Source: Nemertoderma westbladi (taxonomy: Eukaryota > Xenacoelomorpha > Nemertodermatida > Nemertodermatidae). Taken from it: a stretch of 40,513 nt of DNA. The notes under the pieces are model-generated. The model was not told where the DNA came from, did not search any database, and worked only from the letters and a program-made list of their open reading frames with translations. Position numbers and translations under genes: made by a program. Below, one piece after another: positions 9,922 to 18,009 of the stretch (position 1 is its first letter; every line of letters begins with the position of its first letter). The stretch is from the NCBI GenBank assembly GCA_032718475.1, contig JAUCBJ010005082.1:1-40513 (forward strand), in the 5' to 3' direction.

Positions 9922-11077
9922 GCTTGTCTACTATATGTCGTTGTCTTTCGTCGGACTTGGAATGATACGAGACTTCATCATAGTCCTGTTGGTTTCTATC
10001 AACGGCTTGCCTGTTTATTCCATTTACAAATGATGGTTGGCCCGGTTGATACTCGCTGTGAATGGTTGTGGACACTGGTTTATGGGTGGCTGGTTGAGGT
10101 CGTAATGGTTTGGGGGTGAGCCTCTCTGCTCGTCTATTATCCCAGGGTCGATAGCGTTGGTTGTCTCTATGCGAATGAGTTTGTCTTTTGTTATAGTCGT
10201 AATTGGAACTGGGTTGATTGGTTGTACGAATAGGCGGTTTAGGAGGTTTATGGGTGGCTGGTTGAGGTCGTAATGGTTTGGGGGTGAGCCTCTCTGCTCG
10301 TCTATTATCCCAGGGTCGATAGCGTTGGTTGTCCCTATGCGAATGAGTTTGTCTTTTGTTATAGTCGTAATTGGAACTGGGTTGATTGGTTGTACGAATA
10401 GGCGGTTTAGATACATGCTTTTTGTAGAGTAAATTATCACCGGAGCCCGAAAATAAACTGGGTCTAACATAATTGCTTTGGAGTTCATTTTTAGTTGGGT
10501 TTTCTTTGCATCGGTCAGTGCGTGCAGTTGCTTCGGATATATGTTTTGGTGGAGGTTGGTTATGGTTAATGATTATATCAGCTTTTGAATCTAATAGTGG
10601 GCTGTATTTGTTGCTTGTCTTTAGCGGTTGTGGTTTTTTGTTTTGGAACACAGTATTCATTGAGGGTTGTTCTTTACTCCGAGTGGCATGTTCCGTATAC
10701 GACGACACTCCATTAGTGCTGACAGGGGAATTGCGGTCATTTATCGAACAGTCGGCGGATTCGACAACAATGAAATGTGAGGAAGCAGAATCAGCAGTAT
10801 TCAAGGCCAACCGTTCCAGATCCATTACCTTCGCCTCTAGTACAATTCTAGAATGCCTACCGTGATTAACTTCTTCCTTGAGTTTGATAATTTCCTCCTT
10901 TAGTAGCACATTTTGATTCTCAATATTACAAATCTTTGTTTGTATTACTGCGACAGCTGTGATCAGATCTTGTTTTAGCTGATCATACGAGTTAGAATTG
11001 TCATTGTTGATATTAATTTTCTTAAGACGCTTCTGGCAGATTTCCGTGAATATTCTGCCACGCATGCATTGAACCAA
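9827..11077 (-). CDS. LINE ORF1, coiled-coil and basic segment
   Basis: A 416-codon frame. The first ~90 residues include a heptad-like stretch (IQTKICNIENQNVLLKEEII and following) typical of the trimerising coiled coil of LINE ORF1 proteins. The middle is polar and disordered. It then has an Arg/His/Pro-rich region (HSHRDNQRYRPWDNRRAERL) likely to bind RNA, present twice as a 56-residue duplication. The first ~30 residues overlap the end of the Ulp1-like frame. The upstream frame ends NWFNACVAEYSRKSARSVLRK and then shifts near CTTAAGAAAATTAAT, so the true protein probably runs on from the protease by a frame change, either programmed or a mutation. Confidence 0.6.
   Translation of the reverse strand: MVQCMRGRIFTEICQKRLKKININNDNSNSYDQLKQDLITAVAVIQTKICNIENQNVLLKEEIIKLKEEVNHGRHSRIVLEAKVMDLERLALNTADSASSHFIVVESADCSINDRNSPVSTNGVSSYTEHATRSKEQPSMNTVFQNKKPQPLKTSNKYSPLLDSKADIIINHNQPPPKHISEATARTDRCKENPTKNELQSNYVRPSLFSGSGDNLLYKKHVSKPPIRTTNQPSSNYDYNKRQTHSHRDNQRYRPWDNRRAERLTPKPLRPQPATHKPPKPPIRTTNQPSSNYDYNKRQTHSHRDNQRYRPWDNRRAERLTPKPLRPQPATHKPVSTTIHSEYQPGQPSFVNGINRQAVDRNQQDYDEVSYHSKSDERQRHIVDKHGVMENEYTSPQRDTNNSSIPYYSSLRHRYK
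10081..10409. repeat. 168-bp in-frame tandem duplication in ORF1
   Basis: The block beginning TATGGGTGGCTGGTTGAGG at 10081 is repeated at 10249 with period 168 (56 codons). Only one substitution was noticed (TCTCTATG versus TCCCTATG). It duplicates the basic Arg/His/Pro-rich segment without changing the reading frame. Confidence 0.9.
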
Positions 11078-12078
11078 TTCCCATATGTCAGCTGATATTT
11101 CTTGTCTGATGTCCTTGTGTTTAGTTCAAGGGATACAGATTGTGTAGGCATTATGAGTTGTTTAACTTCATGAAATAATAGCCCTCTAAGCCTTATTCTT
11201 TTCTCGTCGCTTAGACCCATAAATGCTTTGATACACTTTTTCTTTGGTTGGTTTAGTAAGGGACTGATATCAAATACATCATAGGTTGGAAAGCATGATA
11301 GTGTTTGCTGTTTTATGCCGCTATGAGATGTTGAGCGGGATGTCTCTATCTCTGACGCAGATGTATGGTTATATACTAATTTACTGGTTGGGTGTCGAAA
11401 TAAGTGGTCATGGGCAACTAGTTTACAATCTGTGAAGCATCTACGGATCCATTGTTGGCATTGTTCACTGTCTTCTCTCAGTAGTTTTGGTATTTTGTCC
11501 AAAGACTGTGCAATGCACAGGGCATAAAAACAGATGAAGACTCCACAATCGTACGAATTGTTCTGCAATGCATATGTTTTGTATGAAACCGTTGATCTCC
11601 ATTGTCTGGCCGTTTTATCATTGGTAGAACTACAGTAGTTGACTTGCTTTAGGCAATATATCTTATTTAGCAACTTTATAATCTCGAAAGTGGTTTTGTT
11701 GGGTAGATTCTGACCAAGAGGGTCGAGGCATGTAAAGGTATTATCAGTTGTGTTGGCAACATGGATAATGAAATGATTGCCGATTTCACCTGGTGTTGTG
11801 CTTACGAATTCTGGGAAGAATAGCCACTCTGGTTTTCTTAACATACCTATGCCTAGGTATCGTCTGGCGGTATATTTAATTGCACTTAGCATATCAAAAT
11901 TTTGTGTTTGCAGCCTCAGGGTGAGATATATGGGCATAACTGCCACATGATGGAAGTGTCTCTCGATTAAACCCAAAAACCCATCAACAATAGTGTCAAA
12001 GCCAGGTTTCAGGTTGCAGAGCACATAGGTCTTGCTGAGTTGGAATCGTGATTCCATTATTGCTGTTAGTGTCTCCAT
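10975..12078 (-). CDS. LINE ORF1, Ulp1/SENP-like cysteine protease
   Basis: A 367-codon frame matching the C48 (Ulp1/SENP) fold. His102 is in NHFIIHV, Asp119 in TCLDPLG, Gln172 and Cys178 in LQNNSYDCGVFICFYAL: the complete His-Asp-Gln-Cys set. Enzymes of this family cleave SUMO or similar ubiquitin-like tags; in retroelements the role is unknown and may be polyprotein processing or host deconjugation. The ATG at 12078 is doubtful. Homology to the second Ulp1 ORF (TIVDGFLGLIER here, SIIDNFLTILER there) continues upstream in another frame (PTQQDLCALQPETW), implying a 1-nt shift near GGCTTTGACAC (~11998). The protein probably began further 5', joined to the repeat-rich segment. Confidence 0.85.
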   Translation of the reverse strand: METLTAIMESRFQLSKTYVLCNLKPGFDTIVDGFLGLIERHFHHVAVMPIYLTLRLQTQNFDMLSAIKYTARRYLGIGMLRKPEWLFFPEFVSTTPGEIGNHFIIHVANTTDNTFTCLDPLGQNLPNKTTFEIIKLLNKIYCLKQVNYCSSTNDKTARQWRSTVSYKTYALQNNSYDCGVFICFYALCIAQSLDKIPKLLREDSEQCQQWIRRCFTDCKLVAHDHLFRHPTSKLVYNHTSASEIETSRSTSHSGIKQQTLSCFPTYDVFDISPLLNQPKKKCIKAFMGLSDEKRIRLRGLLFHEVKQLIMPTQSVSLELNTRTSDKKYQLTYGNWFNACVAEYSRKSARSVLRKLISTMTILTRMIS

Positions 12079-12123
12079 TCAGAGAAGATAGATATGAAAT
12101 TATGTCTTCTGCTCTGTCAACAT

Positions 12124-13224
12124 TCACCTTTGTAGGACTGGGTACACCTCAATATTTTCAGTAATAATAGAAGTCGTACTACCGATTGATTCTTTTGTCA
12201 ATAATGCATTTCCAACATCGCTAGATGACTGGGGAGGTGGTTGAAAGGGAGCTGCGTTAATATTTGGTTTAAACTTATGTCCTATCCCTGATGGATAATT
12301 ATTTGTACCTTGTCCATGTATAACGTTTCTTCTCTTTTTCACACAATTGGAAATTGGGGGGAGAGTTTCGTCCACAGTATCTGCCGGTGTAGGAAGCGTT
12401 TTGCCAACTCGGCCGTCAGCAGTTGTTGGCAGAGATTTGCCAGATGTTGTAACATCAGTATAGGAGATTTCGTCAGCTTCATTCCCGGAAGCAGTCGAAA
12501 AAGTTTCGACCGGTGTAATCACAGGTGTGGAAAACGTTTCGTCAGTTCTGTCACCTGTGTTTACTGAGAGAGTTTCGGCAGTTGTAATGACTGGGGTGCA
12601 AAACGTTTCGTTAGTTCTGCCACCTGTGTTTGTTGAGAGAGTTTCAGCAGTTGTTGTAACAGCATTGATGAGGATTTTGTAAGTTCCATTCCCTGGGATT
12701 GTAGAGTGAGTTTCGCCGATTGTAACTGATTGTGTGGAAAATGTTTCGTCAGTTCTATCACTGGTATTTGTTGAGAGAGTTTCGGCAGTCGTAAAGACCG
12801 GTGTGGAAAACGTTTCGTCAGTGCTGTCACCAGGGCTTACTGAGATAGTTTCGGCAGTTGTTGTGACGGAATTGGGTGGGATTTTGTCAGTTACATTCCC
12901 TGAAATTGTAGAGAGAGTTTCGACCACTGTAACGACAGGTGTGGATAACGTTTCGTCAATTCTGTCACTGGCGTTTGCTACGAGAGTTTCGACAGTTGAA
13001 ATGGGAGTGATTTCGTCTACTGCATTCCCCATTGAAACTGAAAGATTAGAAGGAGTTTCGTCAACCCTGTAACCAGCGGTTGTCAAGAGAGTTTCATCAC
13101 TTGTTTGGACATAAATTGATGCGGTTTCGTTGTCAACTTTCATGGCCAATTCATCAATTATTGTAGCAATTCCCGTCTTGTTAGGTCTTGTAGACTTTAT
13201 ATTTTTTATACTATTGTAATTCAA
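12124..13224 (-). CDS. LINE ORF1, ETLST/DETFST repeat segment
   Basis: A 366-codon frame of low complexity. Residues ~60-260 are degenerate repeats of about 23 residues around TAETLSTNTGDRTDETFSTPV, rich in Thr, Ser, Glu and Asp. A tail with KKRRNVIHG, a possible nuclear-localisation-like basic patch, follows. It probably forms a disordered N-terminal arm ahead of the Ulp1 domain. The frame start is a TTG, not an ATG; the same frame is open further upstream and overlaps the next segment. It ends about 45 nt before the protease ATG in a different frame. No enzymatic motif is visible. Confidence 0.55.
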   Translation of the reverse strand: MNYNSIKNIKSTRPNKTGIATIIDELAMKVDNETASIYVQTSDETLLTTAGYRVDETPSNLSVSMGNAVDEITPISTVETLVANASDRIDETLSTPVVTVVETLSTISGNVTDKIPPNSVTTTAETISVSPGDSTDETFSTPVFTTAETLSTNTSDRTDETFSTQSVTIGETHSTIPGNGTYKILINAVTTTAETLSTNTGGRTNETFCTPVITTAETLSVNTGDRTDETFSTPVITPVETFSTASGNEADEISYTDVTTSGKSLPTTADGRVGKTLPTPADTVDETLPPISNCVKKRRNVIHGQGTNNYPSGIGHKFKPNINAAPFQPPPQSSSDVGNALLTKESIGSTTSIITENIEVYPVLQR

Positions 13225-14558
13225 GGCTGTTGGTGGTTGGCCTTGGCATGTGTTAATAGAGGTTGGTGTATAAAGTGCGCATTAGGGAGTGATTGCAGGT
13301 GTATTGGTTGTATGAATGAATTAGACGGAATTAGGTTTACTGATGTTGGAGATGTGTACACCGGTAGATTATTACTGTATGGGTTCTTACTATAAATATG
13401 TGGGTCCGAAGTACTAACAGACAGTTCACTATTAAAATAATGCTTAATATGAGATAGTACCAGTACAGTATTATTAACAAACTCCAGACTTATCTTATCT
13501 CCATTTCTTAGAGAGTCCGGTGACGGATGGGTGGAATTACAGTCTGGGTCATTATCCAGACACCCCCAGGACAGGTAATTGGCTGTATGGTTGCCAGGAC
13601 CTACCTGACCTGGGGGTTCCGAAGAGGTTCCGTTTTCTGCCGTTGTAACTGCACTCCCGACACGGATATGTAAACCCGTGGAAGAGATCGTCGTCCTCCC
13701 GGAAGGTAAACCCGCAGAGGAGGTCGTCGTCGTTCCGGAAGTTAAACCCGCGGAGGAGATCGTCGTTGTCCCGGAAGGTAAACCCACAGAGGAGGTCGTC
13801 GTTGTCCCAGAAGGTAAACCCGCGGATGAGATCGTCGTTCTCCCGGAAGGTAAACCCGAGGAGGAGATCGTCGTTGTCCCGGAAGGTACACCTGAGGAGG
13901 AGATCGTCATCCTCCCGGAAGGTAAACCCGCTGAAGAGATCATCGTTGTCCTGGAAGGTAAACCCGCGGATGAGATCGTCGTTATCCCGGAGGGTAAACC
14001 CGCGGAGGAGGTCGTCATTGTCCCGGAAGGTAAACCCGCGGATGAGATCGTCGTTGTCCGGGAAGGTAAACCCGCAGAGGAGATCGTCGTTGTCCCAGAA
14101 GGTAAACCCCCGGAGGAGATCGTCGTTGTCCCGGAAGGTAAACCCGCTGAGGAGATCGTCGTTGTCCTGGAAGGTAAACCCGCGGATGAGATCGTCGTTG
14201 TCCCGGAGGGTAAACCCGCGGAGGAGGTCGTCGTTGTCCTGGAAGGTAAACCCGCGGATGAGATCGTCGTTGTCCCGGAAGGTAAACCCGCGGAGGAGAT
14301 CGTCGTTGTCCCGGAAGGTAAACCCGCGGAGGAGATCGTCATTGTCCCGGAAGGTAAACCCGAGGAGGAGATCGTCATCCTCCCGTAATGTAAACCCGCG
14401 GAGGAGGCGACCTTAGTCCAGACAGGAATAGGAACGCCGCTTCGCCACCCGTGCCCGTTGGGCACATTCGGTATACCATCCGGGTCGGATGGAGGCCCAT
14501 TGCTCCGTAATGAGCGTGCCGGTAGTGGCTCCTTTCTGGGAGAGTGTTTTACTACCAT
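13221..14558 (-). CDS. LINE ORF1, N-terminal segment with 12-aa repeats
   Basis: The likely start is the ATG at 14556-14558 (MVVKHSPRKE); the frame is open further upstream to 14711 but without an earlier ATG. After a Pro/Arg-rich leader (PARSLRSNGPPSDPDGIP), about 20 copies of the 12-residue unit AGLPSGTTTISS fill the middle. The C-terminal ~150 residues are non-repetitive (GNHTANYLSWGCLDNDPDCN; ISLEFVNNTVLVLSHIKHY). The Ser/Thr-rich repeats could be glycosylated or simply a disordered linker. The frame ends at 13221, while the next segment is open in an overlapping frame. No known domain recognised. Confidence 0.55.
   Translation of the reverse strand: MVVKHSPRKEPLPARSLRSNGPPSDPDGIPNVPNGHGWRSGVPIPVWTKVASSAGLHYGRMTISSSGLPSGTMTISSAGLPSGTTTISSAGLPSGTTTISSAGLPSRTTTTSSAGLPSGTTTISSAGLPSRTTTISSAGLPSGTTTISSGGLPSGTTTISSAGLPSRTTTISSAGLPSGTMTTSSAGLPSGITTISSAGLPSRTTMISSAGLPSGRMTISSSGVPSGTTTISSSGLPSGRTTISSAGLPSGTTTTSSVGLPSGTTTISSAGLTSGTTTTSSAGLPSGRTTISSTGLHIRVGSAVTTAENGTSSEPPGQVGPGNHTANYLSWGCLDNDPDCNSTHPSPDSLRNGDKISLEFVNNTVLVLSHIKHYFNSELSVSTSDPHIYSKNPYSNNLPVYTSPTSVNLIPSNSFIQPIHLQSLPNAHFIHQPLLTHAKANHQQP
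13680..14400. repeat. 36-bp coding minisatellite, ~20 units
   Basis: Tandem units of 36 bp, consensus GGTAAACCCGCGGATGAG then ATCGTCGTTGTCCCGGAA, with scattered substitutions and no frame-disrupting indels noticed. Since 36 is divisible by three, other frames are open too (EEIVVVPEGKPA on the + strand). The minus frame AGLPSGTTTISS is preferred because it lies in the LINE sense direction and joins non-repetitive coding. Confidence 0.95.
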
Positions 14559-14854
14559 CTTGCAGTCTTGCTCTTTGCTCTTGCTGAAGCAGACCACGGG
14601 CTGATAGTGCAGACGACTTGGCTGGCTGGCTAAACGCAGCAGCGGGTCGGCGGGTGTAATAGTGGGCAGGTGAGTCTGGGTATTGTTGCAGTTAATATTG
14701 CTGTATTGCAATCCAGCAGTCTGCAGTCAACAGTCTTATGCTTTCTGTTGGCCGGTACCAATTTAATTAATTTAATTAATCATTAGGCAACGATGTCTCA
14801 AAATAAATGAGAAAATCACTTCAGTACCACAACACTCAATATAACCAATATCAA
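14559..14854 (-). other. 5' leader of the Ulp1-LINE
   Basis: Sequence between the first plausible ATG and the right target duplication. It contains a perfect AATTAATT-type repeat (TTAATTAATTTAATTAAT near 14763-14780). A promoter is expected here by analogy with other LINEs, but no specific element can be identified. Confidence 0.5.
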
Positions 14855-14861
14855 ATAACAA
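14855..14861. repeat. LINE target-site duplication, right (ATAACAA)
   Basis: Second copy of ATAACAA; see 4096-4102. Confidence 0.8.
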
Positions 14862-16333
14862 TAAGTATATTTAACCTCGATTAGTCCTATATTTGTCATG
14901 ACCCAAAACGAATTAAGGTCGTGAGTGCCATCAATGAGCCAGCGATGCGGCAAACAGCAGGCAGGGGGCGAGATAATACGTATAATATTAGCATTGGCAA
15001 ATACTGCTGGTGAGTTATTCCCTCCATTTATACTCTACCAAGCTCAGTGTCTTTGGACCAATTGGATGCCATTAACAGCCTACCCAGGCACTATATACCC
15101 TGCCTTTAAAAAAGGTTGGATGACAAAGGAAGTATTCACTGAGTGGGTTATAGAGAAGTTCATCCCCGAAAAGGAATATAGTGATAAAAACAAACAAGTT
15201 AAACGGGATTATTCCATTCTTGTAATATATGGTGGGCATACTTCCCATATCCCATATTCCCATATGATATGAGAGTTATAGAAGCAGCCATGTCTAACAA
15301 GATAATTCTAGTACGCCTACCACCACACTTATCGCACATTCTTCAACCAGTGGACAAGAGTTTCTTTTCGCTTTTTAAAGTATCATGGAATACAAAACTA
15401 ATTCAATGGCAAAGGGCACATTATGGAATGAAGCTTGGGAAACGAGAGATGGCTATCCTGATTGGCAATTGCTGGAGAGAGATGAAGGAGAAGCCCAAAG
15501 TGAATACTGCAGGTTTTGCAAGTACTGGAATATTCCCGTTTAATCGAAAAGTGGTTCATACTGATAAGTTTGATAAATCTTTACTTGAAAAATATCAACA
15601 AGAAAAGACAAGATCCATAATAGAACTGAACTCTACTGAACAGCGACTTCAACAGGATGCTGAGGTGCATCAACTTCCACGTCCTCAACCACCACAATCT
15701 ACCTCAAGCTCAGATCATGTTCCACAACCACCAGAACCAAACTCAGTTAATGTCCCACAACCAGCACAAACAACATCAAACCCAGGTCATGTTCAACAAC
15801 CCACCTCAAGCTCAAAATTAAAATCAAGTCATAACGTGACGTCCAGCTCTGTTAATGTTACATTTGAGGAGATATTGCTTGATAAATTGTCTCAAACTAA
15901 AGTTAGAATGAGAAAACGAAGAAAAGTGCGAAATACAGCAAAAGTTCTAACAAGAGAAGACGCTGACTTTGAATCCGAGCCTGAGTCAGAGACTGATGGT
16001 CGAAAGGTTGCAAATAAAGGGAAGAAGTCAAAAAGCAACGGGAATAAATTTAAAATTAAAAATAAAAATACAACATTGCAGCGAAGGAGAATAGTTCCAA
16101 TACTTGATTCTGACTGAGATTCTCTTGAAGAAGTGATACATCAGCCAGTACAGCAGGACATAGTCAGTGTGGTTTTCACTACATATACTCCTACACCTAC
16201 ATCAAACGAAGGCGGGAACATAAAAGTCAATGACATTGCTATTGTTGAGTATGAAGGTGAACACTTTCCTGGATGCATTAGCGATACAAGTTTACTGGCC
16301 CAAGGTGAATCCGAATTCTTTATTGATGGTTAG
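14862..16333 (+). pseudogene. Pogo/Tigger-like transposase, catalytic and C-terminal part
   Basis: It resumes directly after the LINE. SIFNLD (first catalytic Asp) is followed by a TAG where Glu is usual, then CHDPKRIKVVSAINEPAMRQ. A frame change near 14957 leads into EIIRIILALANTAGELFPPF. At the second Asp position the sequence reads VIYGGHTSH instead of a ..DGHTSH motif, an apparent Asp-to-Gly change. A shift near 15265 leads to IILVRLPPHLSHILQPVDKS, a very typical DDE_1 block. The Ser/Pro-rich tail (PQPPQSTSSS) ends at a TGA at 16115-16117 in the original frame, after which coding continues to 16333 with VNDIAIVEYEGEHFPGCI, a C-terminal motif common in these proteins. Several nonsense codons, shifts and a lost catalytic residue make this a pseudogene. 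Confidence 0.88.
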
Positions 16334-16386
16334 GGAGCCTGGTGTTCACCAATTCCATGATGGGAACATATAACAAAAATAAAGAT

Positions 16387-16453
16387 TTTGTCGACAAGCC
16401 GGCACAGCATTCTTAAAAATGCAGCTGCAATGCAGCATGCCGATTCTAGTAGG
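16387..16453 (+). mobile_element. 66-bp RTE LINE 3' tail
   Basis: ATTTTGTCGACAAGCCGGCA through CCGATTCTAGTAG matches the last ~66 bp of the RTE-like LINE at 31553-31619 with three to four differences. This is an extremely 5'-truncated LINE copy. Target duplications were not recognised. Confidence 0.75.
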
Positions 16454-16461
16454 CAAGTAAA

Positions 16462-16575
16462 ATATATTAGCTTGCCCAAATGGGCAAGTTATCTATTAGC
16501 TTGCCAAAACTGGCAAGTTCAATATATTAGCTTGCCCAAACTGGCAAGTTAATGTATATTCATATGCTCAAATTG
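16462..16575. repeat. Tandem short hairpin repeats (AGCTTGCCC)
   Basis: Three to four tandem units of ~33 bp built on ATATTAGCTTGCCCAAA and TGGGCAAGTT. Each unit contains a short dyad: CTTGCCCA-AA-TGGGCAAG, then CTTGCCA...TGGCAAG, then CTTGCC...GGCAAG. The fourth unit (GCTCAAATTGGCACG) is degenerate. Confidence 0.75.
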
Positions 16576-17885
16576 GCACGTACTGTAATGTATTTATTTG
16601 GTTTTGATTTATTATGTTTCAATTGTTCATTCATTCATTCATTAATTATTTTATTCAGTAAAACTCATTATGCAACAAAACATACATGAGGCAGTTTGTA
16701 CACGAGGTACCTACTGATAATTGACTGAATAAGTGTCACAGGGCGGCATGTATCTATGATGCATGTTTCTAACTAAATATACATATAAGCTACTGTATCT
16801 AATAATTCCTAACTAAACGCTAGTACACTACACAGCACAATAAACGTAATCAATAGGTAGGTAATTGTTAAAGATAGTTTGTTATTAAACATTCATTTGT
16901 TGGGGGTGCAGGTTTTTTATATTTTGAATTTTGTGTTTATTTTGCGGTTAGTGTTCATTTTATTATATATTACTATTTATGTCACCTCGCTCCGCTCAAA
17001 TTTTACATGGAATATTTTTTTCAATTGATTTTTAAAAATTTGGAGTGATTTTGAACTTGTCACGTGAACCGGTAATGTGTTCCATAAATTAATAAGATTT
17101 AATAGAGCTTTGCAGTTTAATTTTAGTGCATTATTTAGGTTTTGAATTGAACTACCGTTAGGTGTTTTATGATTTATGTAACAATAAATGCAACAGGAAA
17201 CTGCTATTTTACCAAATCTTTACGTTTTAGGAAAGCGGCCTCTTTTACTTTCCTGCAATGGGCACAGGCGCGGTACTCTACTCCACCGTGTATTTTGTTA
17301 AGTCTCCATCTGTACACAATATTTAGGAGCCCGCTTGACAGCGGGATACTTACTGTACAAATCTCAGGTCAAATTAACACTGACTGACTGACTGACTCAC
17401 TCACTCACTGATCATAATCCAGGTTCAGGCACTTCCTGCCTGGCGTTTTTTATGAAATTTTGCAAGTACATTGCTTTGGTGGTTCATAATCGCGTTACAT
17501 AATTGCAGATCGATTCTATGTGTGGTATTCGATATATTTCGTTTTTTTGACATTATTTTGTTGCGAAATTATATGTATTTAGACATTCATTGACAGCTGT
17601 GGCAAAGGAATACATAGAGAGTTGGCTTTAGGAGTATTATTGGTATTATTGGAGGGCCGGCTTGACTCATTACAATACATCAAAGGCAGCCTTATTAATT
17701 AACTAGAAAAGCCAGCAAGCTGTCTATAAGAAGACCGCCCATTGATAAACGTAATGTAGTTTGTTCCCTCCCCATTGGGCAGCTTTGTTTGCAGTCTGAG
17801 AGAAAATAATGCCAGCCCCTTCATTTCATGTCAATATTATTAACCTATAAAACAATTGAACCGCCCAGCGCTTATAATTCAATCG
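16576..17885. other. AT-rich intergenic DNA with microsatellites
   Basis: No gene recognised. It contains a (TTCA)n tract at ~16627-16645 and a (TGAC)n(TCAC)n tract at ~17388-17410, preceded by a small hairpin CCCGCTTGACAGCGGG (~17330-17345). A GC-richer patch at 17225-17345 may be the tail of an unidentified repeat. Confidence 0.5.
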
Positions 17886-17998
17886 GTAACCGGCAAAAAA
17901 AGTCGCAATTCGGCAAAAAATCGCGATTTGGCAAAAAAAGTCGCTTTTCGGCAAAAAAGTTGCGTTTCGGCAAAAAATTGCGTTTCGGCAAAAGATCA
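17886..17998. repeat. cggcaaaa minisatellite, array 2
   Basis: Six to seven units of ~17-19 bp of the type CGGCAAAAAAGTCGC/GTTGCGTTT. They are the same basic motif as 2045-2365 but without the 36-bp higher-order unit. The array abuts the left edge of duplicated segment copy 2. Confidence 0.88.
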
Positions 17999-18009
17999 AA
18001 ATAAATTTA

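Larger units (their letters stand above)
4103..14854 (-). mobile_element. LINE with Ulp1-like protease, APE endonuclease and RT
   Basis: A non-LTR retrotransposon on the minus strand, inserted antisense into the pogo-like transposase and bounded by the 7-bp duplication ATAACAA. It spans 10,752 bp, of which 2,052 bp are the TTAA element plus its extra TTAA copy, leaving about 8.7 kb of LINE. Order in its own 5'-3' direction: 5' leader (14854-14559), repeat-rich ORF1 segments (14558-12124), Ulp1-like protease (12078-10975), coiled-coil segment (11077-9827), gag-like C-terminus (9921-9565), ORF2 endonuclease (9596-8276), TTAA element, ORF2 RT (6223-4434), 3' UTR. The APE endonuclease plus RT arrangement and the ORF1 C-terminal pattern suggest the broad CR1/L2 group; the clade is an inference. 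There is no poly(A) tail; the 3' end reads CTAATATAAATTG. Confidence 0.85.

Noticed and set aside
10975-11077. Programmed ribosomal frameshift between protease and coiled-coil frames
   Set aside because: Several other ORF1 junctions also change frame, so ordinary indels in a partly decayed ORF1 are as likely; left as an open possibility, not claimed.
13680-14400. CRISPR-like regular repeat array
   Set aside because: Units are contiguous without unique spacers, encode a peptide in a retroelement ORF, and the genome is clearly eukaryotic.
13678-14416. Plus-strand open frames across the 36-bp array (EEIVVVPEGKPA type)
   Set aside because: Open only because the unit is a multiple of three; they do not extend into non-repetitive coding, whereas the minus frame does and follows the LINE orientation.
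4103-14854. LTR retrotransposon interpretation of the large insert
   Set aside because: No long direct terminal repeats, integrase or aspartic protease; APE endonuclease and LINE-type RT are present.
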